A stretch of 64,000 nt of DNA from Streptomyces sp. rh34 (GTDB lineage Bacteria > Actinomycetota > Actinomycetes > Streptomycetales > Streptomycetaceae), in contig NZ_NTGZ01000001.1 in NCBI RefSeq assembly GCF_002551245.1, positions 1 to 64,000 on the forward strand, in the 5' to 3' direction. The translations under genes were made by a program, and so were the position numbers. The notes beneath the pieces were generated by a model. It had not been told where the DNA came from, made no database searches, and worked only from the letters and a program-made list of their open reading frames with translations. This document shows positions 31,991-40,641 of the stretch, piece by piece. How positions within the stretch are numbered: the first letter of the stretch is position 1; each line of letters starts with the position of its first letter.

Positions 31991-34225
31991 GTGAATCACG
32001 ACGACGAAAGCGAACTCTTCGAGCGACTCGAAGCCGACATGAACACTCCCACCGAACCCGACCCGGTCGGGGACGTGGTGGACCTCGACAAGGCCCGATC
32101 CGCCCGCGCCGAGTCGGCCGACCCGACCACCGACCCGACGCCCGACCAGTCGGCCGACTCCCGCCCTGACGAGTCGGGTGTCGAGTCGGGCGACCCGACC
32201 GAGCCCGTGATGGTGGACGGACCGACCGAAGTCGGCCCCGGGTTCATGGGCCGACTCATGGGGGCCAAACGGCGGGCGATCATCCCGGCCTGGCTGCGGT
32301 CGGGCAAGGAGTTCCGGACCGCCGCGAAGTGGGCGACCGGGCACTACGGCCACCTGGCCGGATACCACGCCCTGCGCTCCCCGTACTACGCCGCCCGACT
32401 CACCTTCCAGGCTCCGGCCGGGGCGGCGAAGTTCGTGGGCGGGACGATGCGGTGGGTGGCCGACCGCGAGGGCGAACCCGTCCGCCTCGCCTCCGTCCGG
32501 CGCGAGGACGCAGCCGAGTACCTCAAGCTCTCCCGGCAGCGCGACGGCCGGGTCCGGCTGCGCACCGTCGTGGCGACGCTGGCCCTGTTCATCGGGATCG
32601 GCGCCGCGCTCGCCATCTACGTCCTCGCCCCAGGGTGGCTCCAACTCCTCACAGTCGGGGCGTTGGTGATGGCGCTCGGGTCGGTCGGCACGCAGGCCGA
32701 CGCCCCGGTCATCACCCGGGCAGTCGAGATGACCAAGGCACCCAAGCTCACCTCCGACATCGTCCTGCGTGCCCTTGGTGCGCTCGGGATCACGGCGATC
32801 AATCAGGCGCAGGGGAAGGGGCGGGACGGGTTCACGTTCACCGCCCCGATCACCCGGGATGGGCCCGGGTGGCGTGCGGAGGGTGACCTCCCGTACGGGG
32901 TCACGGTCACCGACGTGATCGAGCGCCGCGACAAGCTCGCCTCCGGCCTGCGCCGCCCGCTCGGCTGCGTCTGGCCCGAAGCCGTCCCCGACGAGCACAC
33001 CGGACGCCTCGTGCTCTGGGTCGGGGATCAGGACATGTCCACGGCGACGAAGCCCGCGTGGCCGCTGGTCAAGGGCGGGTCCGTTGACCTGTTCAAGCCC
33101 GTCAGTTTCGGCACTGACCAGCGGGGACGCTGGGTTGACATCACCCTGATGTACATCGCCGGAGTCATCGGCGCGATTCCCCGCATGGGTAAGACGTTCC
33201 TCCTGCGTCTGCTCCTGCTGATTGCCGCCCTGGACGCGCGTGCCGAGGTCCACACCTACGACCTCAAGGGCACCGGCGACCTCGACCCCGTGGGCGAGCG
33301 GGTCTCACAACGGCACCGGGCCGGGGACGATGACGAGGACATCGAGTACGCCCTTGAGGACCTGCGGGCCCTGCGCACCGAGCTGCGCCGCCGGGCGAAG
33401 ATGATCCGGTCGCTTCCCCGGGATATTTGCCCGGAGTCGAAGGTGACCTCCGAGCTGGCGAACAAGAAGGAACTCGGTCTGCACCCGATCGTGATCGGGG
33501 TGGATGAGTGCCAGGTCTGGTTTGAACACCCCAAGCACGGCGGGGAGTTCGAAGAGATCTGCACTGACCTGGTCAAGCGCGGCCCGGCGACCGGGATCGT
33601 GCTCCTGCTCGCCACCCAGCGCCCGGACGCCAAGGCGCTGCCGACCGGGATCAGCGCGAACGCGTCGGCCCGGTGGTGCCTGAAGGTCATGGGCCAGCTG
33701 GAGAACGACATGGTCCTCGGTACGTCGTCGTACAAGCGGGGCATCCGGGCCACGATGTTCTCCTGGAAGGACAAGGGGATCCACTATTTCGTCGGTGAAG
33801 GTGCCGACGCGCGGATCGTCTCGTCCGTCTACGTCGACGCCCCCACGGCCGAGGTGATCGGGCTGCGGGCTCGCCGCCTGCGCGAGGCCGCCGGAACCCT
33901 CACCGGGCATGCCGCCGGGGAGACGTTCGAGGACCGGGAGACGAGCGGGTTCGACCTGCTCGCCGACATCCTCGCCGTCGTGCCGGCCGAAGAGCCGAAG
34001 CTGTGGTCCGAGACCGTCGTCGCCCGCCTCGCCGACCTCCGGCCGGAGGTCTACGGGGGCTGGGAGCCGGAGCAGCTCGCCACCGCGCTCAAGCCGCACG
34101 GCGTCCCCACCGGTCAGGTGTGGGGCAAGACCGAGGCCGGGAAGGGCGCAAACCGGCGCGGTATCGAACGCGCCCGCATCCTCACCGTGATTGCGGAGCG
34201 TGACGGAAAGCGGGACGCGAGCTGA
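31991..34225 (+). CDS. TraB/FtsK-SpoIIIE-type DNA translocase for conjugal transfer
   Basis: 744 residues from GTG 31991. A disordered acidic N-terminus (~1-80), one or two membrane helices near 200-235 (TVVATLALFIGIGAALAIYVLA, LLTVGALVMALGS), then the motor: Walker A GAIPRMGKTF and Walker B VIGVDECQVWF, with LLLATQRPDAKALPTG. The C-terminal ~70 form a winged-helix recognition domain (LADLRPEVYGGWEPEQLATALKPHGV). Streptomyces TraB proteins move double-stranded DNA between hyphae after binding clt repeats; the CTAG-rich region directly behind this gene is the candidate clt. Confidence 0.9.
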   Translation: MNHDDESELFERLEADMNTPTEPDPVGDVVDLDKARSARAESADPTTDPTPDQSADSRPDESGVESGDPTEPVMVDGPTEVGPGFMGRLMGAKRRAIIPAWLRSGKEFRTAAKWATGHYGHLAGYHALRSPYYAARLTFQAPAGAAKFVGGTMRWVADREGEPVRLASVRREDAAEYLKLSRQRDGRVRLRTVVATLALFIGIGAALAIYVLAPGWLQLLTVGALVMALGSVGTQADAPVITRAVEMTKAPKLTSDIVLRALGALGITAINQAQGKGRDGFTFTAPITRDGPGWRAEGDLPYGVTVTDVIERRDKLASGLRRPLGCVWPEAVPDEHTGRLVLWVGDQDMSTATKPAWPLVKGGSVDLFKPVSFGTDQRGRWVDITLMYIAGVIGAIPRMGKTFLLRLLLLIAALDARAEVHTYDLKGTGDLDPVGERVSQRHRAGDDDEDIEYALEDLRALRTELRRRAKMIRSLPRDICPESKVTSELANKKELGLHPIVIGVDECQVWFEHPKHGGEFEEICTDLVKRGPATGIVLLLATQRPDAKALPTGISANASARWCLKVMGQLENDMVLGTSSYKRGIRATMFSWKDKGIHYFVGEGADARIVSSVYVDAPTAEVIGLRARRLREAAGTLTGHAAGETFEDRETSGFDLLADILAVVPAEEPKLWSETVVARLADLRPEVYGGWEPEQLATALKPHGVPTGQVWGKTEAGKGANRRGIERARILTVIAERDGKRDAS

Positions 34226-34234
34226 CCCCGCACC

Positions 34235-34320
34235 GCCGCTAGACCTAGCAGCCACCCCCGCTAGGTCTAGCGGCACCGCTAGCGGCCCATCAGCCGTTTG
34301 ATCAGCACGCTAGTACCTAG
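34235..34320. repeat. CTAG-rich inverted-repeat region behind traB (candidate clt transfer site)
   Basis: A 15-bp perfect inverted repeat (34235-34249 and 34260-34274) is followed by further copies. CTAG occurs seven times between 34239 and 34320, usually in CTAG-x2/3-CTAG pairs. CTAG is very rare in this genome. In pSVH1 the TraB-bound clt repeats lie directly downstream of traB, the same position. Confidence 0.6.
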
Positions 34321-34365
34321 CACCCCATCTGCGAAAACCCCGGAAACAGGCCTGGGAGGCCCTTG

Positions 34366-34617
34366 ATGAACCCTGCCCTGCTCGCTAGCACCCTCCTCAT
34401 GTTCATCACGCTCAGTTACGCATCCCTGTGCGCGGCCTCGCCGTTCGGGAACTGCCGCAAGTGCCGCGGCTTCGGTTTCGCGATGAAGACCGACCGCAAG
34501 GGCCGGGCCAAGCGCGGCAAGAACTGCCGCCGCTGCAAGGCCACCGGCAAGCGCATCCGAATAGGCCGCCACCTCTACAACGTCGCCGCCCGCCTCCACC
34601 GCGACGGCACCCGCTGA
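34366..34617 (+). CDS. Small membrane-anchored zinc-ribbon protein
   Basis: 83 residues from ATG 34366 (GGGAGG before it). An N-terminal membrane helix (LLASTLLMFITLSYASLC) is followed by two CxxC knuckles (NCRKCRGFGF, NCRRCKATGK) separated by a basic loop, the pattern of a DnaJ-like zinc ribbon. A member of the AICE spread cluster; function unknown. Confidence 0.68.
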   Translation: MNPALLASTLLMFITLSYASLCAASPFGNCRKCRGFGFAMKTDRKGRAKRGKNCRRCKATGKRIRIGRHLYNVAARLHRDGTR

Positions 34618-34661
34618 CCACCCCACCCACCGCACCGCCGACCGCCGGAAAGGGGCCCGTC

Positions 34662-34850
34662 GTGGCCGTCACCGTCTCCCTGGTCCTGCTCTTCGGACTC
34701 GTCCTGTTCTTCCTGCTCCGCTCCAACTCCCTCGGCTGTGGCTCCGCGTTCATCGCCGTGATGTTCGGGTTCTTCCTCGCCTCCACCGGAGCCTCCACCC
34801 CGATCAACGAACTCACCACCGCCGTCATCAACTCCATCCCGGACCTGTAG
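34662..34850 (+). CDS. Small two-helix membrane protein
   Basis: 62 residues from GTG 34662 (GGAAAGGGG upstream). Two hydrophobic helices (VSLVLLFGLVLFFLLR and SAFIAVMFGFFLAST) and a short polar tail. Likely a Spd-type membrane peptide. No family assigned. Confidence 0.58.
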   Translation: MAVTVSLVLLFGLVLFFLLRSNSLGCGSAFIAVMFGFFLASTGASTPINELTTAVINSIPDL

Positions 34851-34861
34851 GAGGCATCGTC

Positions 34862-35473
34862 ATGAACGAACCTCTCGTCCAGCGCCACTGGGCCACCCTC
34901 GCGGCCCCGAAGGTGGCCCCGGCCATCGGCACGTCGACAGTGCTGATCCTGGGGCGGATCTGGAACGCCAACGGGGCCGAACACTCCACCGGCAACGCCG
35001 TGTTGATGGTCGCCCTCGCCGCCGGTGCCGCAACCGCCGGCGCGTTCGCCGCCGCCGGACACAGTGGCGGTGACGGGGTCCTCGCCGGGACCGCGTTCGC
35101 CACCTCCGGCGCCCTCGCCCTCGCCGGAGTCGCCGGATACGCCGACGGATGGTCCCTTCCCATCCTGCTGTGGGCGGTGGCCACCGCCGTGACGTACGGG
35201 ATCGCCGCCCGCTACTGGCGCACCGACCGCCGCACCACCCTCGCCCACCACCGGCAGACCGAGGTCCGGCGCGAGGACCACGCCCACGTCGAACGCGTCG
35301 AAGCCCTCCGAGCCGGAGCCCAGATCGAGGTGGCCCGCTCCGGTGCCGCGTATGCCGAGCAGCTCGCCACCGCGCTCATCACCCGCGCCACCCTGCCCGG
35401 CTACGACCCGCAGGCCATCACCCGCGCGGGACTCCCCGAGCTTCCCGCCGTCGACATCACCAAGGAGCACTGA
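34862..35473 (+). CDS. Membrane protein of the AICE spread cluster (Spd-like)
   Basis: 203 residues from ATG 34862 (GGAGG before it). About four membrane helices in the first 120 residues (NAVLMVALAAGAATAGAFAAAG, LAGTAFATSGALALAGVAGYA, LPILLWAVATAVTYGIAARYW), then a charged cytosolic helix (RTTLAHHRQTEVRREDHAHVERVE). It sits between two small AICE genes in one operon. Role inferred from position only. Confidence 0.68.
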   Translation: MNEPLVQRHWATLAAPKVAPAIGTSTVLILGRIWNANGAEHSTGNAVLMVALAAGAATAGAFAAAGHSGGDGVLAGTAFATSGALALAGVAGYADGWSLPILLWAVATAVTYGIAARYWRTDRRTTLAHHRQTEVRREDHAHVERVEALRAGAQIEVARSGAAYAEQLATALITRATLPGYDPQAITRAGLPELPAVDITKEH

Positions 35474-35476
35474 GCC

Positions 35477-35995
35477 GTGTTCGAGATCCGCGTCATCTGC
35501 GAGACCCCTGACCGCGAGGCCGTCGTCAGCGGCCTGCGGTCCCAGTTCAACATCGGCCGCGTCCACAGCAGCCTCTCCCTCACCTCCGGGGGCGAGCGCC
35601 TCTACATCACCGCCGACCTCCCCGCCGCCAACCCCTGGCCCACCCCCGAGCAGGCCTACGCACACGCCCCGAGCACCATCCGGGAGATCGGATGGACCGC
35701 ACGGGCAGCAGCGGAAAGGCCGTTCGGCACGGCGCCGACGCGCGAGTTCTGGCTCCGCAAGGCGGCCCTCCTGGACCGCATCGCCCTCGCCGACGACCGC
35801 GAGAATGCCCCCGGCGACGCGGCCGAGGCCGCCACCGAGGCGGCCCGCCGCCTCGTGGACCTCGACAGCGCTGCCGGGCTCGGGCCCTCCGGCCACGCGG
35901 ACGGACCGTACGCCCCGGATCACCCGGAGAGCACCCGCGACCCCCGCGGCTACGTCCGCCAGGAGTACGCGATCTGGCACAAGAGCAACCAGTAG
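35477..35995 (+). CDS. AICE hypothetical protein, 172 aa
   Basis: GTG 35477, three bases after the previous stop. A mixed alpha/beta N-terminal domain (MFEIRVICETPDREAVVSGL, LYITADLP) is followed by acidic Ala-rich helices. Proteins of this type often sit between spd and replication genes of Streptomyces AICEs. No catalytic motif. Confidence 0.65.
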   Translation: MFEIRVICETPDREAVVSGLRSQFNIGRVHSSLSLTSGGERLYITADLPAANPWPTPEQAYAHAPSTIREIGWTARAAAERPFGTAPTREFWLRKAALLDRIALADDRENAPGDAAEAATEAARRLVDLDSAAGLGPSGHADGPYAPDHPESTRDPRGYVRQEYAIWHKSNQ

Positions 35996-36001
35996 CTACG
36001 C

Positions 36002-36044
36002 CAAGGGCGGCCCCCGTCTCGGCAAAAGTCCGGGGCCGCCCTTG
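36002..36044 (+). terminator. Hairpin terminator before the replication module
   Basis: A 13-bp perfect stem (36002-36014 and 36032-36044) just after the preceding stop and 36 bp before the prim-pol gene, separating transfer and replication modules. Confidence 0.75.
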
Positions 36045-36079
36045 TCTCCCAGCCCACAACAGAACTGGAGACACCCAGC

Positions 36080-36943
36080 ATGACGCACCCCACCACCCTC
36101 CCGCGAGACCAGGACCGCGGTGCACAGCTCGCCACCGCACTGGCGCTCGCCGCGACCGGCGTGCCGGTCCTGCCGCTGCGGGCGGGGAAGATCCCGTTCG
36201 GGAACTGCCCGTCCTGCCGCGACAACGTGTGCGGCGGCCGGCCGAACATGAAGACCCCCGGTCCCTGCCAGTGCCCCCGCCCATGCCACGGATGGGCTGC
36301 CGCGACCGTCAACCTGGCGACCATCGATTCGCCCGGTTGGGCGACTGCGTGGCGGCAGGCGGAAGCGGTAGCGTTCTGCCCCGGCGAAGCCGGGGTCACC
36401 GTCGTCGATCTCGACAACGCCGACGCCATCACCTGGGCCCGCCACACGCTCCCCGCCACCCGCACCGTAGCGACGACACGGGGCGAACACTGGATCTACC
36501 GGGGTGCGATGCAGTCCGCGAACGCCGTGCGGCCCGGCGTCGACATCAAGTCGGCCATGTCCTATGCACGTTGGCTCGGGCCCGGCAACGGCACCACCAC
36601 CGCCCTGCCCGAGGCCGTGCGGGCCCTGGTCGTCAGGAAGCCGTCGCCGGTCCGGGCCGTCACCGTTCCCGTACCGGCCGGGAGCGGGGAGTGCCGCCAC
36701 CGCAGCCCCGCCTACCTGGAGCGCGGCATCGCGATGGCCGAACAGCAGATCACCGGCGCGACCAGCGGCGTGCACGCCACGGTCTACCGCACGTTCCTCG
36801 CCGTGCTGTCCACGCACGGCCGGTGCGGCTGCCTCACCGAGACCCACATGCAGCGGCTGTTCGCCGCCGCGCAGACCAAGGGCGAGACCGTCCGGCACTG
36901 CACCGACGCCTGGGCCAACGCCCGTACCGCATTGGGGATGTGA
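36080..36943 (+). CDS. AICE prim-pol (bifunctional primase/polymerase) replication protein
   Basis: 287 residues. N-terminal AEP domain with LALAATGVPVLPLRAGK, a cysteine-rich zinc insert (NCPSCRDNVCGG, CQCPRPCHG), the metal-binding VTVVDLDNADAI and the RGEHWIYRG/GVDIKS motifs. A helical tail follows. The stop is three bases before the ATPase gene. In AICEs of the Prim-Pol type this pair replaces RepSA for autonomous replication after excision. Confidence 0.85.
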   Translation: MTHPTTLPRDQDRGAQLATALALAATGVPVLPLRAGKIPFGNCPSCRDNVCGGRPNMKTPGPCQCPRPCHGWAAATVNLATIDSPGWATAWRQAEAVAFCPGEAGVTVVDLDNADAITWARHTLPATRTVATTRGEHWIYRGAMQSANAVRPGVDIKSAMSYARWLGPGNGTTTALPEAVRALVVRKPSPVRAVTVPVPAGSGECRHRSPAYLERGIAMAEQQITGATSGVHATVYRTFLAVLSTHGRCGCLTETHMQRLFAAAQTKGETVRHCTDAWANARTALGM

Positions 36944-36946
36944 GTC

Positions 36947-38422
36947 ATGTCCGAGGATGAGAAGACCCCGGCACGTGAGGTCATCACCGAATACGCGCAG
37001 ACTCACTTCCGGTACTTCCGCACCGCCGACGGCACCGTCTACGCCCAGCGCAACAACCACCCCGTCGCCCGGCCGATCCGCTCGCAGGGCACCACGGGAA
37101 GCCACCGGCAGGAACTCATGGTCGGCATGTTCCGCGACGGGGTCGGCGTCTTCAACGGCACCTCGCTCAAGGAAGCCCTCGACCTGATCGAGGCCCTCGC
37201 GCTGACCGAGGACACGCAGGCCGTCCACATCCGCGTCGCCCCGGGCTTCGACGGGGCCACCTGGCTGGACCTCGGCCGCGCCGACGGGCAGTCGGTCCGT
37301 ATCCACCCCACCGGGTGGGAGGTCACGGTTCCGGACCCGCGGGAGGTGTGCTGGCGGCGCACCCAGCTCACCGGGGAGCTGCCCCTGCCGGCCAAGGACT
37401 CCGAGGGCAAGGGCATCGATCTCCTGATGCGGCTGTGCAACTTCGCCAACGCCGAAACCGAATGCCTGGCCATCGCCTGGCTCATCGGCTGCCTCGGCCC
37501 CAACGTCCCCGTCCCCGCCCCCTTCCTCACCGGCCCCCAGGGCGCGGGAAAGTCCACCGGGGGGCGGATGCTGGTGCGGATTATCGAGGGCATGAGCGGG
37601 GATCTTCGGCGGGCCCCGAAGGATGAGGAGAACCTGATCGCTGCTGTGGCCGCCGGATGGGTCACCGCTCTCGACAACCTGAGCCACATGACGCCGGACC
37701 TGTCCGACGCCATGTGCTGCATCGTCACCGGAGCCGAGTCCGTCAAGCGCGCCCTGTTCACCGACGGAGACGTCCACCGCGCCCGCTACCGCCGCCCCAT
37801 GCTCCTCACCGGGATCGACGTCGGCGTCATCCGGCCCGACCTCGCCGAACGGCTCCTGCCCCTGCGTCTGGAGCGGCCCCGGGTGAGACGGACCGAAGCG
37901 GAACTCTGGACGGAGTACGAAGAGGTCCTGCCCGTCGTCCTCGGCTCCCTCCTCGACCTCGCCGTCAAGGTCCGGGCAGCCAAGGCGGAGACGCCCACCG
38001 ATCTGCGGATGGCGGACTTCGCCCACCTGTGCGCACAGCTCGACGTCGCCACCGGGCTCGGAGCGCTGCCCGCGTACCGGGCGAGCCTGGACGACCTCAA
38101 CGACGACGTGATCGAGGGCGACCTCCTCGCGCAGACCGTCCTTCAGCACGCCGACACCATCGACCCCGGCGGCGAGCAGCGCATGACGTCCACCGAGTGG
38201 CTGCACGCCCTGAGCCGCCTCTACAGCGGCGACGAACTGCGCCCCCTGCCCAAAGGGTGGCCGACGACCGGCAAGGTCCTCTCCGACCGGCTCAAGCGCC
38301 TCCAACCCACCCTGGCCGCCCGGGGCGTCCTCATCGACACCGGCCGAACCAGCGAGGGCCGCTACCTCGAAATGGCCCGCAAGGCCACCCCCGCCGCACA
38401 CGAGCAGCGGCCAGCGTTCTGA
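36947..38422 (+). CDS. AICE replication ATPase/helicase-like protein
   Basis: 491 residues. Walker A GPQGAGKST at about residue 200, an acidic Walker B equivalent in WVTALDNLSHM, and an arginine-finger region (RARYRRPMLLTGID), as in superfamily-3/D5-like replicative helicases that partner prim-pol proteins. The C-terminus has a winged-helix-like part (GKVLSDRLKRLQPTL). Followed by a terminator and the iteron array. Confidence 0.8.
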   Translation: MSEDEKTPAREVITEYAQTHFRYFRTADGTVYAQRNNHPVARPIRSQGTTGSHRQELMVGMFRDGVGVFNGTSLKEALDLIEALALTEDTQAVHIRVAPGFDGATWLDLGRADGQSVRIHPTGWEVTVPDPREVCWRRTQLTGELPLPAKDSEGKGIDLLMRLCNFANAETECLAIAWLIGCLGPNVPVPAPFLTGPQGAGKSTGGRMLVRIIEGMSGDLRRAPKDEENLIAAVAAGWVTALDNLSHMTPDLSDAMCCIVTGAESVKRALFTDGDVHRARYRRPMLLTGIDVGVIRPDLAERLLPLRLERPRVRRTEAELWTEYEEVLPVVLGSLLDLAVKVRAAKAETPTDLRMADFAHLCAQLDVATGLGALPAYRASLDDLNDDVIEGDLLAQTVLQHADTIDPGGEQRMTSTEWLHALSRLYSGDELRPLPKGWPTTGKVLSDRLKRLQPTLAARGVLIDTGRTSEGRYLEMARKATPAAHEQRPAF

Positions 38423-38447
38423 CCCGCCGCCGCGCTCACCGGACAAG

Positions 38448-38481
38448 CAAGAGGAGCACCCGGCGCGACGTGCTCCTCTTG
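38448..38481 (+). terminator. Terminator of the replication operon
   Basis: A 12-bp perfect stem (38448-38459 and 38470-38481) followed by TTGTTC, 25 bp after the ATPase stop. Confidence 0.8.
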
Positions 38482-38595
38482 TTGTTCGGCGGCAACGCCG
38501 CCCCAAGGTCGCGCCGCCCCGCGGCTCCTTCTTCACGCGCTAAGCCGCGCACTACAACAGACACTCCCCCTCTCTTGTCCTAAGAGGGAAGACGC

Positions 38596-38802
38596 TGCGT
38601 CATCTGCGTCATGCAGCCCGGAAAGCAGCCCATGACCTGCAACTTCGAGCATGACGCAGACGGCCCCGCCTGCGTCATCCTGCGTCATCTGCGTCACCCC
38701 CATGACGCAGCCCATGACGCGCCGATGACGCACACCCACACCACTGCGTCACACGAAACAGCAGGTCAGAAGCCTGAATGACGCTGATGACGCAATGACG
38801 CA
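38596..38802. repeat. Iteron array TGCGTCAT/ATGACGCA (candidate replication origin)
   Basis: Thirteen copies in 207 bp on both strands. Nine perfect: 38596, 38605, 38651, 38671, 38681, 38702, 38725, 38787, 38795. Four with one mismatch: 38690, 38714, 38745, 38778. Several pairs are 9-10 bp apart. The array fills the 434-bp gap between the replication ATPase and xis. Confidence 0.85.
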
Positions 38803-38856
38803 GAAATCCGCACCTAGGACAACCACGCCGCCCACCTCGCCGTCAGGAGAGATCTC

Positions 38857-39042
38857 GTGGCCCGCCCCCAGATGCTCAAACTTCCCGAAGTCCTCGACGA
38901 ACTCAACATGTCTCGGGCCGCTTTCTACCGCCTTCGCGCCCGGGGCCTCGCACCCAAGCTCATCAAGCTCCCCAACCACCAGGTGCGCGTACGCCGCGCC
39001 GACCTCGACGCCTGGCTCGCCAGGTACGAGGAAGCCGCCTGA
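38857..39042 (+). CDS. xis: Excisionase (MerR/HTH_17-type helix-turn-helix)
   Basis: 61 residues from GTG 38857 (AGGAG upstream). LKLPEVLDELNMSRAAFYRLRARGLAPKLIKLPNHQVRVRRADLDAWL is the standard excisionase DNA-binding fold, split by the wing. It precedes int by 60 bp, with a hairpin between. It should direct the integrase to excise element 2. Confidence 0.85.
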   Translation: MARPQMLKLPEVLDELNMSRAAFYRLRARGLAPKLIKLPNHQVRVRRADLDAWLARYEEAA

Positions 39043-39061
39043 GTCCGCACCCACCAGATCT

Positions 39062-39089
39062 GAGAGGGCCCGCCGCGGCGGGCCCTCTC
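39062..39089 (+). terminator. Hairpin between xis and int
   Basis: A 13-bp perfect stem with a 2-base loop. It could reduce read-through from xis into int and so set their ratio. Confidence 0.7.
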
Positions 39090-39102
39090 TTCATGGAGAG
39101 AC

Positions 39103-40506
39103 ATGCTCAGCTTCGACGTTGTCATCTGGTCCATCCGGCAGCGCAAAGGCCGCCCGAAGCCCTGGGAACTCCGCTGGCGCGTCGGAGCCGAGGGGCACTC
39201 GAAGAGCTTCACGCTCAAACCGCAGGCTGACGGTCGGCGCTCCCAGCTCATGGCCGCTCTTCGAGCGGGGCAGCAGTTCGACGAGGAGACCGGGCTCCCC
39301 GAGAAGGAGCTTGCCGCCCTCGCGATGCCGACGTGGTTCGAGCACGCCAGGGCGTACGCGCTGATGAAGTGGCCTAGTGCGGCGGCAAAGCATCGGGCGA
39401 GCATCGCGGAATCCCTTGCCGTCGTCACGCCTGTCTTCACGACCGGCACCGGCACCCGGCCTGATGCTCGCGTGCTCCGTGCCGCTCTGTACCAGTGGGC
39501 TTTCCGAGCCGTGGATGGTCCGAAGGATCAGCTCGTCTCGCGCGCCGATGCTCAAGAGCCTCCCGAGAACGTCCGGAAGGCATTGGAGTGGGTTGGGCAG
39601 CATTCGATGCGGGTGGACGAAGCCGCGAAGCCGGAGCACGTGCGAGCGGCGCTCACGGCCCTTTCCCGGCTCCTGAACGGCAAGCCTGCGGCGGAGAACA
39701 CCGCCAACCGGAAGCGCATGGTGCTGAGCAACGCCTTCCGCTACGCGGTTGAGGAACGGGCCCTCCTCACCCGCCACCCGTTCCTCTCGGTGGACTGGGC
39801 AGCTCCCCAGACCTCAGACGAGGTCGATTTCCGGTGGGTGCCCGGCCCTCGACTCGCTCGCGCACTGCTCGCCGCCGTGGCCGCGCAGGGAGAACGTGGT
39901 GAGGAACTGGAGGCGTTCTACGGAGCTGTCTACTACGTGGCGACGCGTCCCGGCGAAGCCGCGGCACTCAAGGAGTCAGACTTCATCCTGCCTTCGGAGA
40001 GCGAGCCGGAGGCGTGGGGCGAAGTGCTAGTTTCGGAGAGCCACCCGGAGGTCGGAGGAGGCTGGACCGACAGCGGGAAGTCCCACGACGAGCGCGGCCT
40101 GAAGCACCGGGCTCGGAAGGCTGTACGGGCGGTTCCCGTCCCGCCGGTATACGTGCGCATGGTCCGCGCCCACATCGCGCGCTTCGGCGTCGCACCGGAC
40201 GGTCGGCTGTTTCGGGCGGTGCGCGGCGGCCGTCTGACGTCGAACGAATACTCCGACGTCTGGAGCGAAGCGCGGAAGGCAGTGCTCAGCGAGCAGGAGC
40301 TTCGGACCGCGCTGGCAGAGGTCCCGTACTCCCTGCGGCACGCCGCGATCTCTCTGTGGATCAAATCCGGCATGGACCCGGTGGAAGCCGCCTACCGCGC
40401 CGGCCACAGCCTCGCCGTGCTCTACCGGTTCTACGCCAAGCTCCTCAAGGGCGGCTCGGCGGCGGCCAACCGGCTCGTTGAGCTGGGGCTTCGCGCCGAA
40501 GAGTAG
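39103..40506 (+). CDS. int: Tyrosine integrase of the AICE
   Basis: 467 residues from ATG 39103. N-terminal arm-binding region (VVIWSIRQRKGRPKPWELRW), core-binding domain (SAAAKHRASIAESLAVV) and catalytic domain with TRPGEAAAL (Arg), PYSLRHAAIS (His-x-x-Arg), GHSLAV and Tyr in YRFYAK. It ends 136 bp from the tRNA-Ser att site, the normal AICE position. Homologous over its whole length to the integrase of element 1. Confidence 0.93.
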   Translation: MLSFDVVIWSIRQRKGRPKPWELRWRVGAEGHSKSFTLKPQADGRRSQLMAALRAGQQFDEETGLPEKELAALAMPTWFEHARAYALMKWPSAAAKHRASIAESLAVVTPVFTTGTGTRPDARVLRAALYQWAFRAVDGPKDQLVSRADAQEPPENVRKALEWVGQHSMRVDEAAKPEHVRAALTALSRLLNGKPAAENTANRKRMVLSNAFRYAVEERALLTRHPFLSVDWAAPQTSDEVDFRWVPGPRLARALLAAVAAQGERGEELEAFYGAVYYVATRPGEAAALKESDFILPSESEPEAWGEVLVSESHPEVGGGWTDSGKSHDERGLKHRARKAVRAVPVPPVYVRMVRAHIARFGVAPDGRLFRAVRGGRLTSNEYSDVWSEARKAVLSEQELRTALAEVPYSLRHAAISLWIKSGMDPVEAAYRAGHSLAVLYRFYAKLLKGGSAAANRLVELGLRAEE

Positions 40507-40527
40507 GGCTGATCCTGGCCCGCGTAT

Positions 40528-40629
40528 GGCCCACACGCCCTGGTCGGCACCGGGAATCAGGGGCGTGAGGTGAGACAAAGTGAAGCAGAGGGCGGGCCCC
40601 CGTTCCGGAGACCCGCCCTCTGACCTGCT
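40528..40629. promoter_or_regulatory. Right end of the AICE: arm-type motifs and hairpin
   Basis: GGCCCACACGCCCTGGTC at 40528-40545, a 10-bp-stem hairpin at 40587-40621 that now serves as the tRNA terminator, and CTGACCTGCT at 40620-40629, 13 bp before the att core. Same order and spacing as the right end of element 1. Confidence 0.65.
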
Positions 40630-40641
40630 GCTTCTCTCACC

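Noticed and set aside
35996-38536. 846-codon minus-strand open frame over the replication genes
   Set aside because: Antisense to the prim-pol and ATPase genes, which have clear motifs and ribosome sites. No domain in the minus frame.
38596-38802. CRISPR array
   Set aside because: The repeats are 8 bp, in both orientations and irregularly spaced. No cas gene is nearby.
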